Shown: piece by piece, positions 45,467 to 53,618 of the stretch
Layout: each line of letters starts with the position of its first letter
Numbering within the stretch: position 1 is the first letter of the stretch
Origin: AM-0621 sp964386705
Lineage (GTDB): Bacteria; Planctomycetota; Planctomycetia; Planctomycetales; Planctomycetaceae
Assembly: GCA_964386705.1 (NCBI GenBank)
Contig: CAYLTY010000006.1
Span: 13,937-77,936, forward strand
DNA: 64,000 nucleotides
Direction of reading: 5' to 3'
The notes under the pieces: generated by a model
Database searches by the model: none
Seen by the model: the letters and a program-made list of their open reading frames with translations, nothing else
What the model was told of the DNA's origin: nothing
Translations under genes and position numbers: made by a program

Positions 45467-46870
45467 CTAAAACACCTGACTGATGACCTGCCCGCGGCTG
45501 ATGGGGAAGGGGCGACCCACGTTGTCGTGAATCTCGGTGTCGGGATGATAACCCAGGCAATGAAAGATGGTGGCGGTTACATCGGCACCCGTCACCGCGC
45601 CGTCGACCGGATAAGCCGCGTCTTTGTCGGATGATCCATAGACCTGACCGCCGCGAATGCCGCCGCCGGCGAACGCCATCGAGAAACAGTGTCCCCAATG
45701 ATCGCGACCGGCGTTGCCGTTGTGACGCGGCGTGCGGCCGAATTCACCGATCCACACCACCAGCGTGTCGTCCAGCATGCCGCGCTGGGACAGGTCCTCG
45801 AGCAGGGCCGAGTATGCTTGATCCATCACAGGCATGAGGTGCGTCTTCAAGGAATCGGCGTTCTTGGCGTGAGTGTCCCAGCCGCCCTGATTCTCTTTGT
45901 TGGCTACTCGAGTCCAGTTGATCCGCACCAGCGAGACGCCTGCTTCCACCAATCGGCGCGACAGCAGCACGCTCTGCGCGTAGCGTGATCGACCGTAGCG
46001 ATCGCGCGTCTCGGCGGACTCCAGCGACAGATCAAACGCCGCGCGCGTCTTGCCCGCGGAGAGCAAACTCACGGCCTGCTGAGTCTCGAAATCGTACTGC
46101 TTCACCGCCGCCGATCGGTCGACCCGCTCCAGATGTGAGTTGACCTGTTGCAGTAGTGATTGACGCGAATCGAACCGCAGCGACGAGACGCCTTCCTGCA
46201 GCGCCAGGTCCGGAATCTTGAAGGTCTCCTGCGACGGATCGCAGTGAATCAGCCACGGGTCAAAGCGCCGGCCGAGGAACCCGCCGTCCTGTCCCGGCCA
46301 AGGAAAGTTGCCATCGTTCCAGATGTGTTCGGGCACGGCGATCGACGTCGGGATGCCGCCCGCGTCCTGCCTCAGATGCCGCAGCACCGAGTCCAGACAC
46401 GGCCACAAATTGGGAGCCTTGGACGTCACGCTTTCCTGATTGAGTGGTATGTGCGGCACGCCGGTCAGCATCTGATAGCCGCTCGATGAGTGCGCATTGT
46501 CCTTCGTGACGACAGCTCGCAGCACGGCAATCTTGTCCGTCAGCAGAGCCGTCTTCGGCATGAGTTCGCAGACATCCATGCCCGGTGTGCGCGAAGCAAT
46601 GGGCTGAAACGGACCGCGCACTTCGACCGGTGCCGTCGGCTTCATATCCCAGGTTTCCTGCTGCGGAGGTCCACCCGTTAGCCAGAACAGGATCGCTCGT
46701 TTCGCCTTTCCGAACGCTCGCACGGGGTCGTGTTCCGTCGCCGGAGCCGCTGCGGCACTGCGTCCGAAGAACGCCGACATTCCGGCCGCTGAAGCTGTGC
46801 CCAGTCGCAACCACTCGCGGCGATTGACGCCGTCGCAGTTCGTGATGCCTTCGTCATAGATCTGAAACAT
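45467..46870 (-). CDS. DUF1501 protein, Tat-exported
   Basis: The protein has 467 residues and the alkaline-phosphatase/sulfatase-like DUF1501 domain. The leader GVNRREWLRLGTASAAGMS contains a twin-arginine motif. Family landmarks are AILFWLTGGPPQQETWDMKP, KNAHSSSGYQMLTG-type sequence (here KDNAHSSSGYQMLTG), DTLVVWIGEFGRTPRHNGNA with GRDHWGHCFSMAFAGGGIRG, and IFHCLGYHPDTEIHD. In planctomycetes DUF1501 usually accompanies a DUF1549/DUF1553 gene. This copy does not: its neighbour is the threonine-synthase-like gene. Substrate and role are not established for the family. Confidence 0.9.
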   Translation of the reverse strand: MFQIYDEGITNCDGVNRREWLRLGTASAAGMSAFFGRSAAAAPATEHDPVRAFGKAKRAILFWLTGGPPQQETWDMKPTAPVEVRGPFQPIASRTPGMDVCELMPKTALLTDKIAVLRAVVTKDNAHSSSGYQMLTGVPHIPLNQESVTSKAPNLWPCLDSVLRHLRQDAGGIPTSIAVPEHIWNDGNFPWPGQDGGFLGRRFDPWLIHCDPSQETFKIPDLALQEGVSSLRFDSRQSLLQQVNSHLERVDRSAAVKQYDFETQQAVSLLSAGKTRAAFDLSLESAETRDRYGRSRYAQSVLLSRRLVEAGVSLVRINWTRVANKENQGGWDTHAKNADSLKTHLMPVMDQAYSALLEDLSQRGMLDDTLVVWIGEFGRTPRHNGNAGRDHWGHCFSMAFAGGGIRGGQVYGSSDKDAAYPVDGAVTGADVTATIFHCLGYHPDTEIHDNVGRPFPISRGQVISQVF

Positions 46871-47187
46871 GCTGCCGCCTCAGTTGCGCCCGCTACCCGA
46901 GACTTGAAATTCCACTTCGGTATTGCCGTTGGAGACCAGCTCCGGAATCCATCGGCAATCTCTGATTAGTCTCTGAGATACTCGACTGCCCGAGCAAGAG
47001 CACGCCAGCAAAATTGGCTGTTCGCGGTGATGCCGTGCAGTCAAACTTCTGATCTTGAGGTAGGGCACGCAACTTGTGCAGTGAGTCGGAAATGGCGATC
47101 AAGCCGGGTGCGTGCCGCAGTGGTACAGTTCCAATCACGGTGGCGTCAGCGAGATGCTTGGTATCAGCAACCATATTTCTTCTTAAC
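46871..47187. other. Divergent intergenic region
   Basis: These 317 nt lie between the DUF1501 gene (leftward) and the GspG-like membrane protein (rightward). A minus-strand frame at 46893-47255 (120 codons) overlaps the start of the rightward gene and shows no domain I recognise. No repeat or hairpin stands out. Confidence 0.45.
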
Positions 47188-47850
47188 GTGAGTACTCCCG
47201 TGAATACGACTCCAAAGTCAGAGAAGCGCCGAGTAATCGCAGCAGCCGCCTTCACGGGTATTGTTACAGCCGCCTTGATTGCATTGACATCTTACACGGT
47301 CGTGTGGCTGAGTCTGCGGGATGGGTTTACAGGTAGCTGGAAACACTTCTGGGCAAAGTACACGATGCGGTCGGCTCCATTCGCGATTGAAGACTACCGC
47401 GAAAAGCATGGCTCATACCCAGATAGCCTCACGCAGGCGATTGACAAACCGCTGGAGAACCCAAAATTCGTGGACCCGTGGCACCGCGTGCTTGAGTATC
47501 GCCGTACTGCTGAGGGCTATGAACTTTTTTCGTTGGGCAGAGACGGGCGCGCAGGTGGTGAAGGCCTGGATGCTGATTTCTACTATGACGAGACGAATCA
47601 GGTACTTCGGGGCAAGGATCATCATGTCAGGATCCCGTTAATGCAGTTCGCTGAAGCGAATCCGGGATCTTTGCGCCTAAGTATTGTTTACAGCGTAGCA
47701 ATTGGAATTGGCTATTTCCTGTCGGTTCTACCTTCCAGAGAAGTAACCCCATCGAAAAGGCAACTCTTTTTGAACGCGGCAATTACAACCGTCTTCAGTC
47801 TAATAGTGGCGGCGTGCATGAGTGTGCTTCACATTCCAAACGGACATTGA
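47188..47850 (+). CDS. Membrane protein with GspG-like domain
   Basis: The protein has 220 residues. One N-terminal TM helix (VIAAAAFTGIVTAALIALTSYTV) is followed by a soluble segment with DPWHRVLEYRRTAEGYELFS and LGRDGRAGGEGLDADFYYD. That is the C-terminal calcium-loop pattern of type II secretion major pseudopilins (GspG). Two further hydrophobic helices close the protein. There is no prepilin cleavage motif, and the extra C-terminal helices are unlike a pseudopilin, so this is a domain in a new setting. The start is uncertain: GTG at 47188 fits the TM position, and an ATG at 47092 is also in frame. The next gene begins 3 nt after the stop. Confidence 0.7.
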   Translation: MSTPVNTTPKSEKRRVIAAAAFTGIVTAALIALTSYTVVWLSLRDGFTGSWKHFWAKYTMRSAPFAIEDYREKHGSYPDSLTQAIDKPLENPKFVDPWHRVLEYRRTAEGYELFSLGRDGRAGGEGLDADFYYDETNQVLRGKDHHVRIPLMQFAEANPGSLRLSIVYSVAIGIGYFLSVLPSREVTPSKRQLFLNAAITTVFSLIVAACMSVLHIPNGH

Positions 47851-47853
47851 GCT

Positions 47854-48270
47854 GTGCGTTTTCGATATCTACGCGATCCGCTGTTTCTCACCTGTCTGGT
47901 GGCTTACTTCGTCAATCGTTTCATTCTGAAGCGAATCTGGAGCGGCGGCTTCGTGCACTCACATTTCAACGACGTGATCTGCATCCCGTTCTGGGTGCCC
48001 ATCATGCTCTGGTTGGAGAAACTGGCGGGGCTGAGGCAGATTGATACCCGCCCGAAACCGCACGAGATCATCATCCCGGTGATAATCTGGTCGTGGATTT
48101 TCGAGATCATTCTTCCTCAGACCGAACTCTTTCGGGAATGGTGCGTCAGCGACGAACTGGATGTTGTCTGTTACGCCCTCGGAGGCCTCGGCGCGGCATT
48201 CATTTGGAAGTCGATCTACCGAGAGGAGCCTGCTGTCTCCAGCACTGCGGCTAGTTTGGCGGACAGCTGA
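47854..48270 (+). CDS. Small membrane protein, VanZ-like in outline
   Basis: The protein has 138 residues and about four hydrophobic segments: PLFLTCLVAYFVNRFIL, FNDVICIPFWVPIMLWL, IIIPVIIWSWIFEIIL and DELDVVCYALGGLGAAFIW. The last, with acidic residues ahead of a glycine-rich helix, recalls VanZ-like and related membrane families, but I am not sure of membership. The start is GTG at 47854, three bases after the preceding stop codon, so it is very probably co-translated with the GspG-like gene. Function unknown. Confidence 0.75.
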   Translation: MRFRYLRDPLFLTCLVAYFVNRFILKRIWSGGFVHSHFNDVICIPFWVPIMLWLEKLAGLRQIDTRPKPHEIIIPVIIWSWIFEIILPQTELFREWCVSDELDVVCYALGGLGAAFIWKSIYREEPAVSSTAASLADS

Positions 48271-48434
48271 AACTGGCAACTTCGGTCAGGCCTGTTGTTC
48301 ACAGATGAATGGTCGCCGTTTGAATTCAGGCTGGCTGTCAACTGCATCGCGTCACAGGTTGTGCTAAACAACTCTCGATGATGCAGGCAGTACGTAAGTG
48401 ACTCTCAGGCTCTGAATTGAAGCGGGAACGTGAC

Positions 48435-49682
48435 ATGGCGCGAATTCTCTTCACGGGCATCAATGTGCTCGACTGCACCGGCGCAGAACCTTATCCGGGC
48501 GAAGTGTTAGTTGAGGGCTCGCGCATTGTAGCCATCGCGAGGGATGGGAAGTTATTGCCTCGTGACGGAGCCGATGTCATCGACGGGCGTGGTGCGACGT
48601 TGATGCCGGGGTTGATTGAGTCACATGCGCATCTCAGTATCGAGGACGCGGCTGATCTGGTGCAGATCGGCATGATACCGCCGGAAGAGACGACGCTGAT
48701 CGCGGTGAAGAACGCGAAGCTGTATCTCGATTGCGGGATCACCAGTTGCATCAGCGCCGCTGCAGCGAAGCCGCGCACGGATGTGGTCATTCGCAATGCG
48801 ATCAACAAGGGCGAGATTCCCGGCCCGCGGCTGCTGGCTGCCAGCCCGTGGCTCACGGTGACGGGAGGTCTGGGCGACGCGCGGACGTTGCACATGCCGC
48901 ACATGTCTTCGATGGCAATCACACTCGACGGACCGGACGAGTTTCGACGCACGACGCGCGAGCTGATTCGCGAAGGTGTCGACATTATCAAGCTGGTGAT
49001 CTCGGGTGACACGTTCGTGCCGCACGCCCCATCGCACAGCACGGTGATGAGCGAAGCTGAAGTCGCCGCTGCTGCCGAAGTCGTGCACGCGCACGGCAAG
49101 CGGATGAGTGCTCATGCCCGGAGCGCGGGATCGGTGAAACTGGCGGTGAAGTACGGAGTGAAAGTCATCTATCACGCCAACTTCGCGGATGAAGAGGCGC
49201 TCGACCTGCTGGAGGCCAACAAGGACTGGGTCTTCGTCAGTCCGAACATCGGCTTCACGGCGACAGCCTCTTACGAAGGCGAAAAATGGTTCACCGAACA
49301 GCAGGTGCAGGACTTTGGCTTCCGTGAGGAACTGGCCGGCGCCGCGAAGGGACTCAAAGAACTCAAGAAACGCGGCATCCGGATTCTCGGCGGCGGCGAC
49401 TACGGCTTCTTTGTGACACCGCACGGCGACAACGCGCGCGACCTCGACCATCTGATCCGCTATTGCGAGTTCACGCCGATGGAAGCCCTGCTGTCGATGA
49501 CCAAACACGGCGGCGCGGCGATGGATCTGCCAAATGAACTCGGCCAGATTCAACCAGGTTTCTTCGCTGACCTGCTGCTCGTCGCCGGTGATCCACTCGC
49601 CGACCCCAAGGTACTGCTGGACCGCAGCAAGTTGTTAGCCGTGATGAAGAACGGCCAGTTTCATCGCCGTCCGGTTGCGTAG
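48435..49682 (+). CDS. Amidohydrolase family protein
   Basis: This is a 415-residue metal-dependent hydrolase of the imidazolonepropionase/Xaa-Pro-dipeptidase branch of the amidohydrolases. The composite beta-sandwich opens the protein (VLDCTGAEPYPGEVLVEGSR, GRGATLMPGLIESHAHL). The barrel ligands are visible: His64 and His66 in HAH, Lys186 in VDIIKLVISGD (likely carboxylated), His227 in SAHARSAG, His247 in IYHANF, and Asp322 in GGGDYGFF. The set is complete, so it should be active, but the substrate is not predictable. The ATG at 48435 is preferred over a TTG at 48417. It appears monocistronic. Confidence 0.9.
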   Translation: MARILFTGINVLDCTGAEPYPGEVLVEGSRIVAIARDGKLLPRDGADVIDGRGATLMPGLIESHAHLSIEDAADLVQIGMIPPEETTLIAVKNAKLYLDCGITSCISAAAAKPRTDVVIRNAINKGEIPGPRLLAASPWLTVTGGLGDARTLHMPHMSSMAITLDGPDEFRRTTRELIREGVDIIKLVISGDTFVPHAPSHSTVMSEAEVAAAAEVVHAHGKRMSAHARSAGSVKLAVKYGVKVIYHANFADEEALDLLEANKDWVFVSPNIGFTATASYEGEKWFTEQQVQDFGFREELAGAAKGLKELKKRGIRILGGGDYGFFVTPHGDNARDLDHLIRYCEFTPMEALLSMTKHGGAAMDLPNELGQIQPGFFADLLLVAGDPLADPKVLLDRSKLLAVMKNGQFHRRPVA

Positions 49683-49872
49683 GACGAACCTCTCGGCCCC
49701 TTGTGCTTGAGGAGTTGTCCGCCCTCCTTCGCTATGTCTGATAAAATTTTCCGGTTGGGAAAACATTGAGGATTGAGACTGCTAGTAACGGCGTTTGCTA
49801 CCGACATTCGTTCTGAGGCGGCGCTCCGTCTGACGATAACGATCCTGCAGGCCGCAGGTTCCTTGACGGAGA

Positions 49873-51138
49873 ATGCTCGTGTCGCAGACTTGGAACGGAC
49901 CCTCGAACTGGGTGCTGGTCGTCGCTGATGAGTCCGTTTATCTGCCTCAGGCACCGATCCAGCTGCTCTGGGAAGCGGGAGCGCGGGTGGTTCTGATGGC
50001 TCCGTCTGGTCAGCCAATGCGCTGGTCGCGCTACGTGTCCCGCTGGAAACCGCTGGCGATTGATACCGCGACCGCTGCCGCGCAGGTGGGTCAGTTCCAT
50101 GCTCGTCATCGGGACGAGTTGAAACTTGTGGTTCACTGCCGCGAAGACGTCGCTCAACGGCTGGCGGCACAGAGTGGGTGTGCGCCTGAGTTGACGTGCT
50201 TGCCGCCTGAATCAGCGGCGGCCTGTTCTTCCAAGACGCAGTTCCGGCGTTGGGCGCAGGGGCGGATTGATCTTGCTCAAGGCGGGGTGTTCCGCGACGT
50301 TGCCACGGCTCAGGCCTGGGTTCATCACCACGGCAAGTCCGTGCTGAAGATCAACAATTCGGCGGGCGGTACCGGTGTCCGAGTGGTTCAGACGTCCGAC
50401 GATGTCGTCAACGCCTGGGAGTCACTGGAGCGCCCTGCGGAGTTCGTGGTCGAGGAGTTCCTGCCTGGGCTGGCTGGTGTCACCGAACTGGTGCTGGATC
50501 AGGGGCGAGTGCTGGCATCATTCTCTTCATTGAAGGCAGTTACGACGGGCGGGCCGCTCGGTCCATCGTGTGCGCGACAGGTCGTACATCCGCGTCGCAT
50601 GACGTTGCTGGTGCAACAAGTGGCCGAGGCCACTCGGTATCACGGGATGTGCGGCTTTGACTGGATCTGGGACCAGCAGACCGACAGCGTGCGGCTGATC
50701 GAGTTTCATCCGCGCACGCCTTCGGGGTTCCGAGTCGGAGCCTACGCTGGAGTGGATGTTGTGGCGGCGCTCAGGACGCTGATCGGCACGTGCGACCCGG
50801 CCAACTTGACTGCTCAGCAAGGCCGTCCGATTCGCCACTTGCTGCCTCTGACGACTGCTGATTCCGTGCGAGCCGCGGATGTTTGCTGTTACTTCCCGTT
50901 GCATCTGGTACACAGCTTGCGTGCTCGAGACTGGAGGCAGGTGGCGCGCTGGTTGCCGGGCAGCGGAGCGATTACGTGGGCGAATGTGCCGTGGGAAGAT
51001 CCCGGCCAGTTGATCGCCTTGAGCGTGCGGGCCGCGAAGTCGCTGTCACGCTCGTTGAGGCAGCCCGCTCAGCCGGCTGATGCGAGTACACGACCTGCTG
51101 AAGTCGCCAGCAGCGCCGGTCAATCACGGGCCGCATAG
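49873..51138 (+). CDS. ATP-grasp domain protein
   Basis: The protein has 421 residues. An N-terminal Rossmann-like part (VLVVADESVYLPQAPIQLLW) is followed by an ATP-grasp module: SVLKINNSAGGTGVRVV (nucleotide-binding lysine and glycine loop), EFVVEEFLPGLAGVTELVL, and the metal-binding strand SVRLIEFHPRTPSGFRVG. ATP-grasp enzymes join a carboxylate to an amine or thiol using ATP. The C-terminal 80 residues are low-complexity and basic. Neighbours give no pathway, so the substrate is unknown. GGAGA lies directly before the ATG. Confidence 0.85.
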   Translation: MLVSQTWNGPSNWVLVVADESVYLPQAPIQLLWEAGARVVLMAPSGQPMRWSRYVSRWKPLAIDTATAAAQVGQFHARHRDELKLVVHCREDVAQRLAAQSGCAPELTCLPPESAAACSSKTQFRRWAQGRIDLAQGGVFRDVATAQAWVHHHGKSVLKINNSAGGTGVRVVQTSDDVVNAWESLERPAEFVVEEFLPGLAGVTELVLDQGRVLASFSSLKAVTTGGPLGPSCARQVVHPRRMTLLVQQVAEATRYHGMCGFDWIWDQQTDSVRLIEFHPRTPSGFRVGAYAGVDVVAALRTLIGTCDPANLTAQQGRPIRHLLPLTTADSVRAADVCCYFPLHLVHSLRARDWRQVARWLPGSGAITWANVPWEDPGQLIALSVRAAKSLSRSLRQPAQPADASTRPAEVASSAGQSRAA

Positions 51139-51223
51139 TCTCTAGGCCACTGGGTAACTGAATCTGTTCTGACTGTAGCGGGCTTCGCAGAGCCATACCG
51201 CGTGCCTGCGCCGTCGGCTGATT

Positions 51224-51254
51224 GACATGTCGTCAGATTCCGACATATCGTCAG
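51224..51254 (+). promoter_or_regulatory. Tandem operator-like sites upstream of arsR-type gene
   Basis: GACATGTCGTCAG (51224-51236) and GACATATCGTCAG (51242-51254) are direct repeats 18 bp apart that differ by one base. GACATGTC is itself a perfect dyad. They end 16 nt before the regulator's GTG, where an autoregulatory ArsR dimer would block transcription. Confidence 0.6.
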
Positions 51255-51270
51255 GATCAGGGAATCAATC

Positions 51271-51615
51271 GTGCCGACGCAACTGGCGAAATCAAAACCC
51301 AAACAGAAGTCCAAATCGTCCGGACTGACGGACCTGAGGGCTCTGGAAGAGGCCGCTGAGTGCCTGAAGATCCTGGCGCATCCGCATCGGCTGCGGATGG
51401 TGCAGATGCTGTTACGTGGTCAGTACACGGTGGGCGAACTGGCAGAGGCTTGTGAGATCCCCAGTCCGATGGCCTCAGAGCATTTACGGCTGATGCAGCG
51501 CTGCGGATTTCTGGACAGTGAGAAGGCTGGCCGAAAAGTGTATTATCAAGTGATCGAGCCACATCTGGAGAACATCATGGCCTGCATTGAACATCGTTTC
51601 GGAGCAGGGTGCTAG
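51271..51615 (+). CDS. ArsR family transcriptional regulator
   Basis: This is a 114-residue winged-helix repressor. Family features are LKILAHPHRLRMVQMLLRGQ, the recognition-helix region EIPSPMASEHLRLMQRCGFL, and the wing EKAGRKVYYQV. Cysteines lie at 31, 61, 78, 105 and 114. A classical ELCVCDL arsenic site is absent. Cys61 and Cys105 occupy positions like those of sulfide/redox-sensing members such as BigR and YgaV, which fits the rhodanese gene downstream (inference). The start is GTG at 51271 with AGGGAA upstream. It is followed after 79 nt by the rhodanese gene, whose leader holds a copy of the same site. Confidence 0.88.
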   Translation: MPTQLAKSKPKQKSKSSGLTDLRALEEAAECLKILAHPHRLRMVQMLLRGQYTVGELAEACEIPSPMASEHLRLMQRCGFLDSEKAGRKVYYQVIEPHLENIMACIEHRFGAGC

Positions 51616-51643
51616 TCTCTCATTTTTCCTGATAGATCGTAAT

Positions 51644-51657
51644 ATTCCGACATATCG
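51644..51657 (+). promoter_or_regulatory. Operator-like 14-mer upstream of the rhodanese gene
   Basis: ATTCCGACATATCG occurs here and, identically, at 51237-51250 before the arsR-type gene. It lies 37 nt before the rhodanese ATG, so the repressor may control both genes from separate promoters. Confidence 0.55.
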
Positions 51658-51694
51658 ACTAATCCATTGTGGATGCTGCCTTTAAGGAGTCATC

Positions 51695-52255
51695 ATGACC
51701 GTTCAGACGATTACACCTCAGCAACTGCGGCAGCTTCATCAGGCGGGTCAGCGCGTGGATCTGATCGACGTGCGAACGCCCGTTGAGTTCCGTGAAGTGC
51801 ATGTCTCGTTCGCGCGTAACGTGCCGTTGGACTCGCTGGATCCGCAGGCGGTTCAAGCGGCTCGCGGAACCCAGCAGACCGAACCGCTGTATCTCATCTG
51901 CAAGGCGGGAACTCGCGGCAAGCAAGCCTGTGAGAAGTTCATCAGCGCCGGGTTCACTCAAGTGGTGAACGTGGAAGGCGGCACGTCTGCCTGCGAACAG
52001 GCTGGCCTGGAAGTCGTCCGCGGCAAGAAGGCGATTTCGCTGGAGCGTCAGGTCCGCATTGCCGCTGGCACTCTGGTGCTGACTGGCGCCGTGCTGGGCT
52101 ATTTTGTCGACCACCGCTGGATCGGCCTGTCCGCGTTCGTCGGTGCCGGGCTGATCTTCGCGGGAGTCACTGACACGTGCGGGATGGCGATCCTGCTGGG
52201 CCGTATGCCATGGAACCAGGTTCCTTCAACCGGCGGGCAAAGCTGCTCGACCTGA
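51695..52255 (+). CDS. Rhodanese with C-terminal DUF2892 membrane hairpin (YgaP-like)
   Basis: The protein has 186 residues. A rhodanese domain (about 1-105: DLIDVRTPVEFREVHV, catalytic Cys69 in YLICKAGTRGKQ) is followed by two transmembrane helices (about 117-160: IAAGTLVLTGAVLGYFV, LSAFVGAGLIFAGVT) and the DUF2892 ending TCGMAILLGRMPWN. This is the YgaP arrangement, a membrane-anchored sulfurtransferase. AAGGAG lies before the ATG. The upstream ArsR-type regulator and the shared operator-like site suggest a sulfide or persulfide response. No sulfide:quinone reductase or persulfide dioxygenase gene is adjacent. Confidence 0.9.
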   Translation: MTVQTITPQQLRQLHQAGQRVDLIDVRTPVEFREVHVSFARNVPLDSLDPQAVQAARGTQQTEPLYLICKAGTRGKQACEKFISAGFTQVVNVEGGTSACEQAGLEVVRGKKAISLERQVRIAAGTLVLTGAVLGYFVDHRWIGLSAFVGAGLIFAGVTDTCGMAILLGRMPWNQVPSTGGQSCST

Positions 52256-52391
52256 GACTCGCGGTCACGGAGTGCTGCTTGCCTGCGCTCGCTGTGCGCG
52301 AGTTGCTTCGCCATAATGCTCGCCGCTACGCATGAACGCGTCCCAGAGTCGCGCAGGGCGAAGTTGCCTCGATGTCGTCAGGAGAGCCGCG

Positions 52392-53456
52392 ATGGTTTTC
52401 GGGTTATTCAGCAAGCGTTCTCAGCCGACGTTCAAGCAGCGTGTGGCTGATTTCTGGAAGTGGTATCTGACCGTTGCTCAGCGGTTTTTCAAAGCCATTG
52501 AAGACGGTAAGTGCGACAGCATCGCGGGTGAGGTTGGCGACTTTGTGGATCGCACGTTACCGGGCCTGTTCTGGGTCTTTGGACCGGGTGTCGATGGCGG
52601 ACACTCTTTCACTCTTACTGGCGAGGGCAACAAGGCCAAGCAACTGCTTGCTCAGTATTGGTTGAGTCAGGCGCCGCGGATCGACAACTGGACGTTTCAC
52701 GCGTCGAAGCAGCCTTCGTCGTCAGATCAGCTCAAAGAGATTTCGATTCGTGTGGGTGAGGAAGAGGCGGTTGAGGCCGAGGGCGTGCTCGTCAAAACCG
52801 AGGCTGACGCGGAACACGAGGTGTTGAACGTCGTCTTGTGGCATCCGGTATTCGAGCAACTGCCTGAAGAGGCACGCGGACAGATTTCGTTCCTGCTGCT
52901 GGATGAAGCCTTGGGTGAATTTGGAGTCGAGCAGTGGATCGGGGCCGTAGAAATTGAGCCGGTCAAGCCGGGGCGGAATGTGGTCACGCTACCCGAGCTG
53001 TCTGAGCTCATCGCGAAGACCGCTGCCAAGCAGGCATGGGATAAGCTGGAACCCTTAGCTGCTTACTCGACGTATCGCATTGAGCAACAGTCGCGACATC
53101 GGCGCGGGGACACCATCGCCGGGTCCACGCTGCTGCCGGACATCATCGGCGACTTCCTTGAGCACAAAGGGCGTCTGAAGGATGACCCGCTTAAGGACAC
53201 GGGCGCCGAGTTTGCCTACATCGCGCTGGATGCAGCCAGCTTGCCGCGAGGCGACGAATCGGAAGGTCGCGGGCGAATCGAAGACGAGCTGCAGGCGATT
53301 CTGGAATCGCAAGCGAGCGGCCTGGTACTGGGTGGTGCTCACGGAACTCAGCAGGCCTATATCGACCTGCTGCTCTTTGATGGCGATGAGAGCCGTAAGC
53401 TCATCAAGGAGTCGCTGCAACTCAACGGTCGCTGGACGATCGAGTCCTTTGCGTAG
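52392..53456 (+). CDS. Conserved-looking cytosolic protein, unknown
   Basis: The protein has 354 residues without signal or TM segments, acidic in its middle part. It starts MVFGLFSKRSQPTFKQRVAD and includes FWVFGPGVDGGHSFTLTGEG, RIDNWTFHASKQPSSSDQ, FLLLDEALGEFGVEQWIGAV and a C-terminal half with YIALDAASLPRGDES and IDLLLFDGDESRKLIKESL. I do not recognise a family with confidence. The ATG at 52392 has AGGAGA 7 nt upstream and is preferred over an in-frame start at 52332. Neighbours do not suggest a role. Confidence 0.8.
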   Translation: MVFGLFSKRSQPTFKQRVADFWKWYLTVAQRFFKAIEDGKCDSIAGEVGDFVDRTLPGLFWVFGPGVDGGHSFTLTGEGNKAKQLLAQYWLSQAPRIDNWTFHASKQPSSSDQLKEISIRVGEEEAVEAEGVLVKTEADAEHEVLNVVLWHPVFEQLPEEARGQISFLLLDEALGEFGVEQWIGAVEIEPVKPGRNVVTLPELSELIAKTAAKQAWDKLEPLAAYSTYRIEQQSRHRRGDTIAGSTLLPDIIGDFLEHKGRLKDDPLKDTGAEFAYIALDAASLPRGDESEGRGRIEDELQAILESQASGLVLGGAHGTQQAYIDLLLFDGDESRKLIKESLQLNGRWTIESFA

Positions 53457-53618
53457 TTCGTAGCCACGCTCTGGCGCCGCTCGAATACGCGCGTTGACAA
53501 GATTTCGGCTTTGGGGCACTGTCCAATACGTTCGCTGACACTTCTAAATGGATTCGGTGTCGGCATGCGCTGAGGACGACTGTTTAGAGGCGCTGACGCG
53601 ACGCAAAGGACTGCTGCA

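Noticed and set aside
46893..47255. Minus-strand 120-codon frame between DUF1501 and the GspG-like gene
   Set aside because: No recognised domain, overlaps the start of the rightward gene, and composition is not clearly coding.
48621..49553. Minus-strand frame of 310 codons
   Set aside because: Antisense to the amidohydrolase with its complete set of metal ligands.
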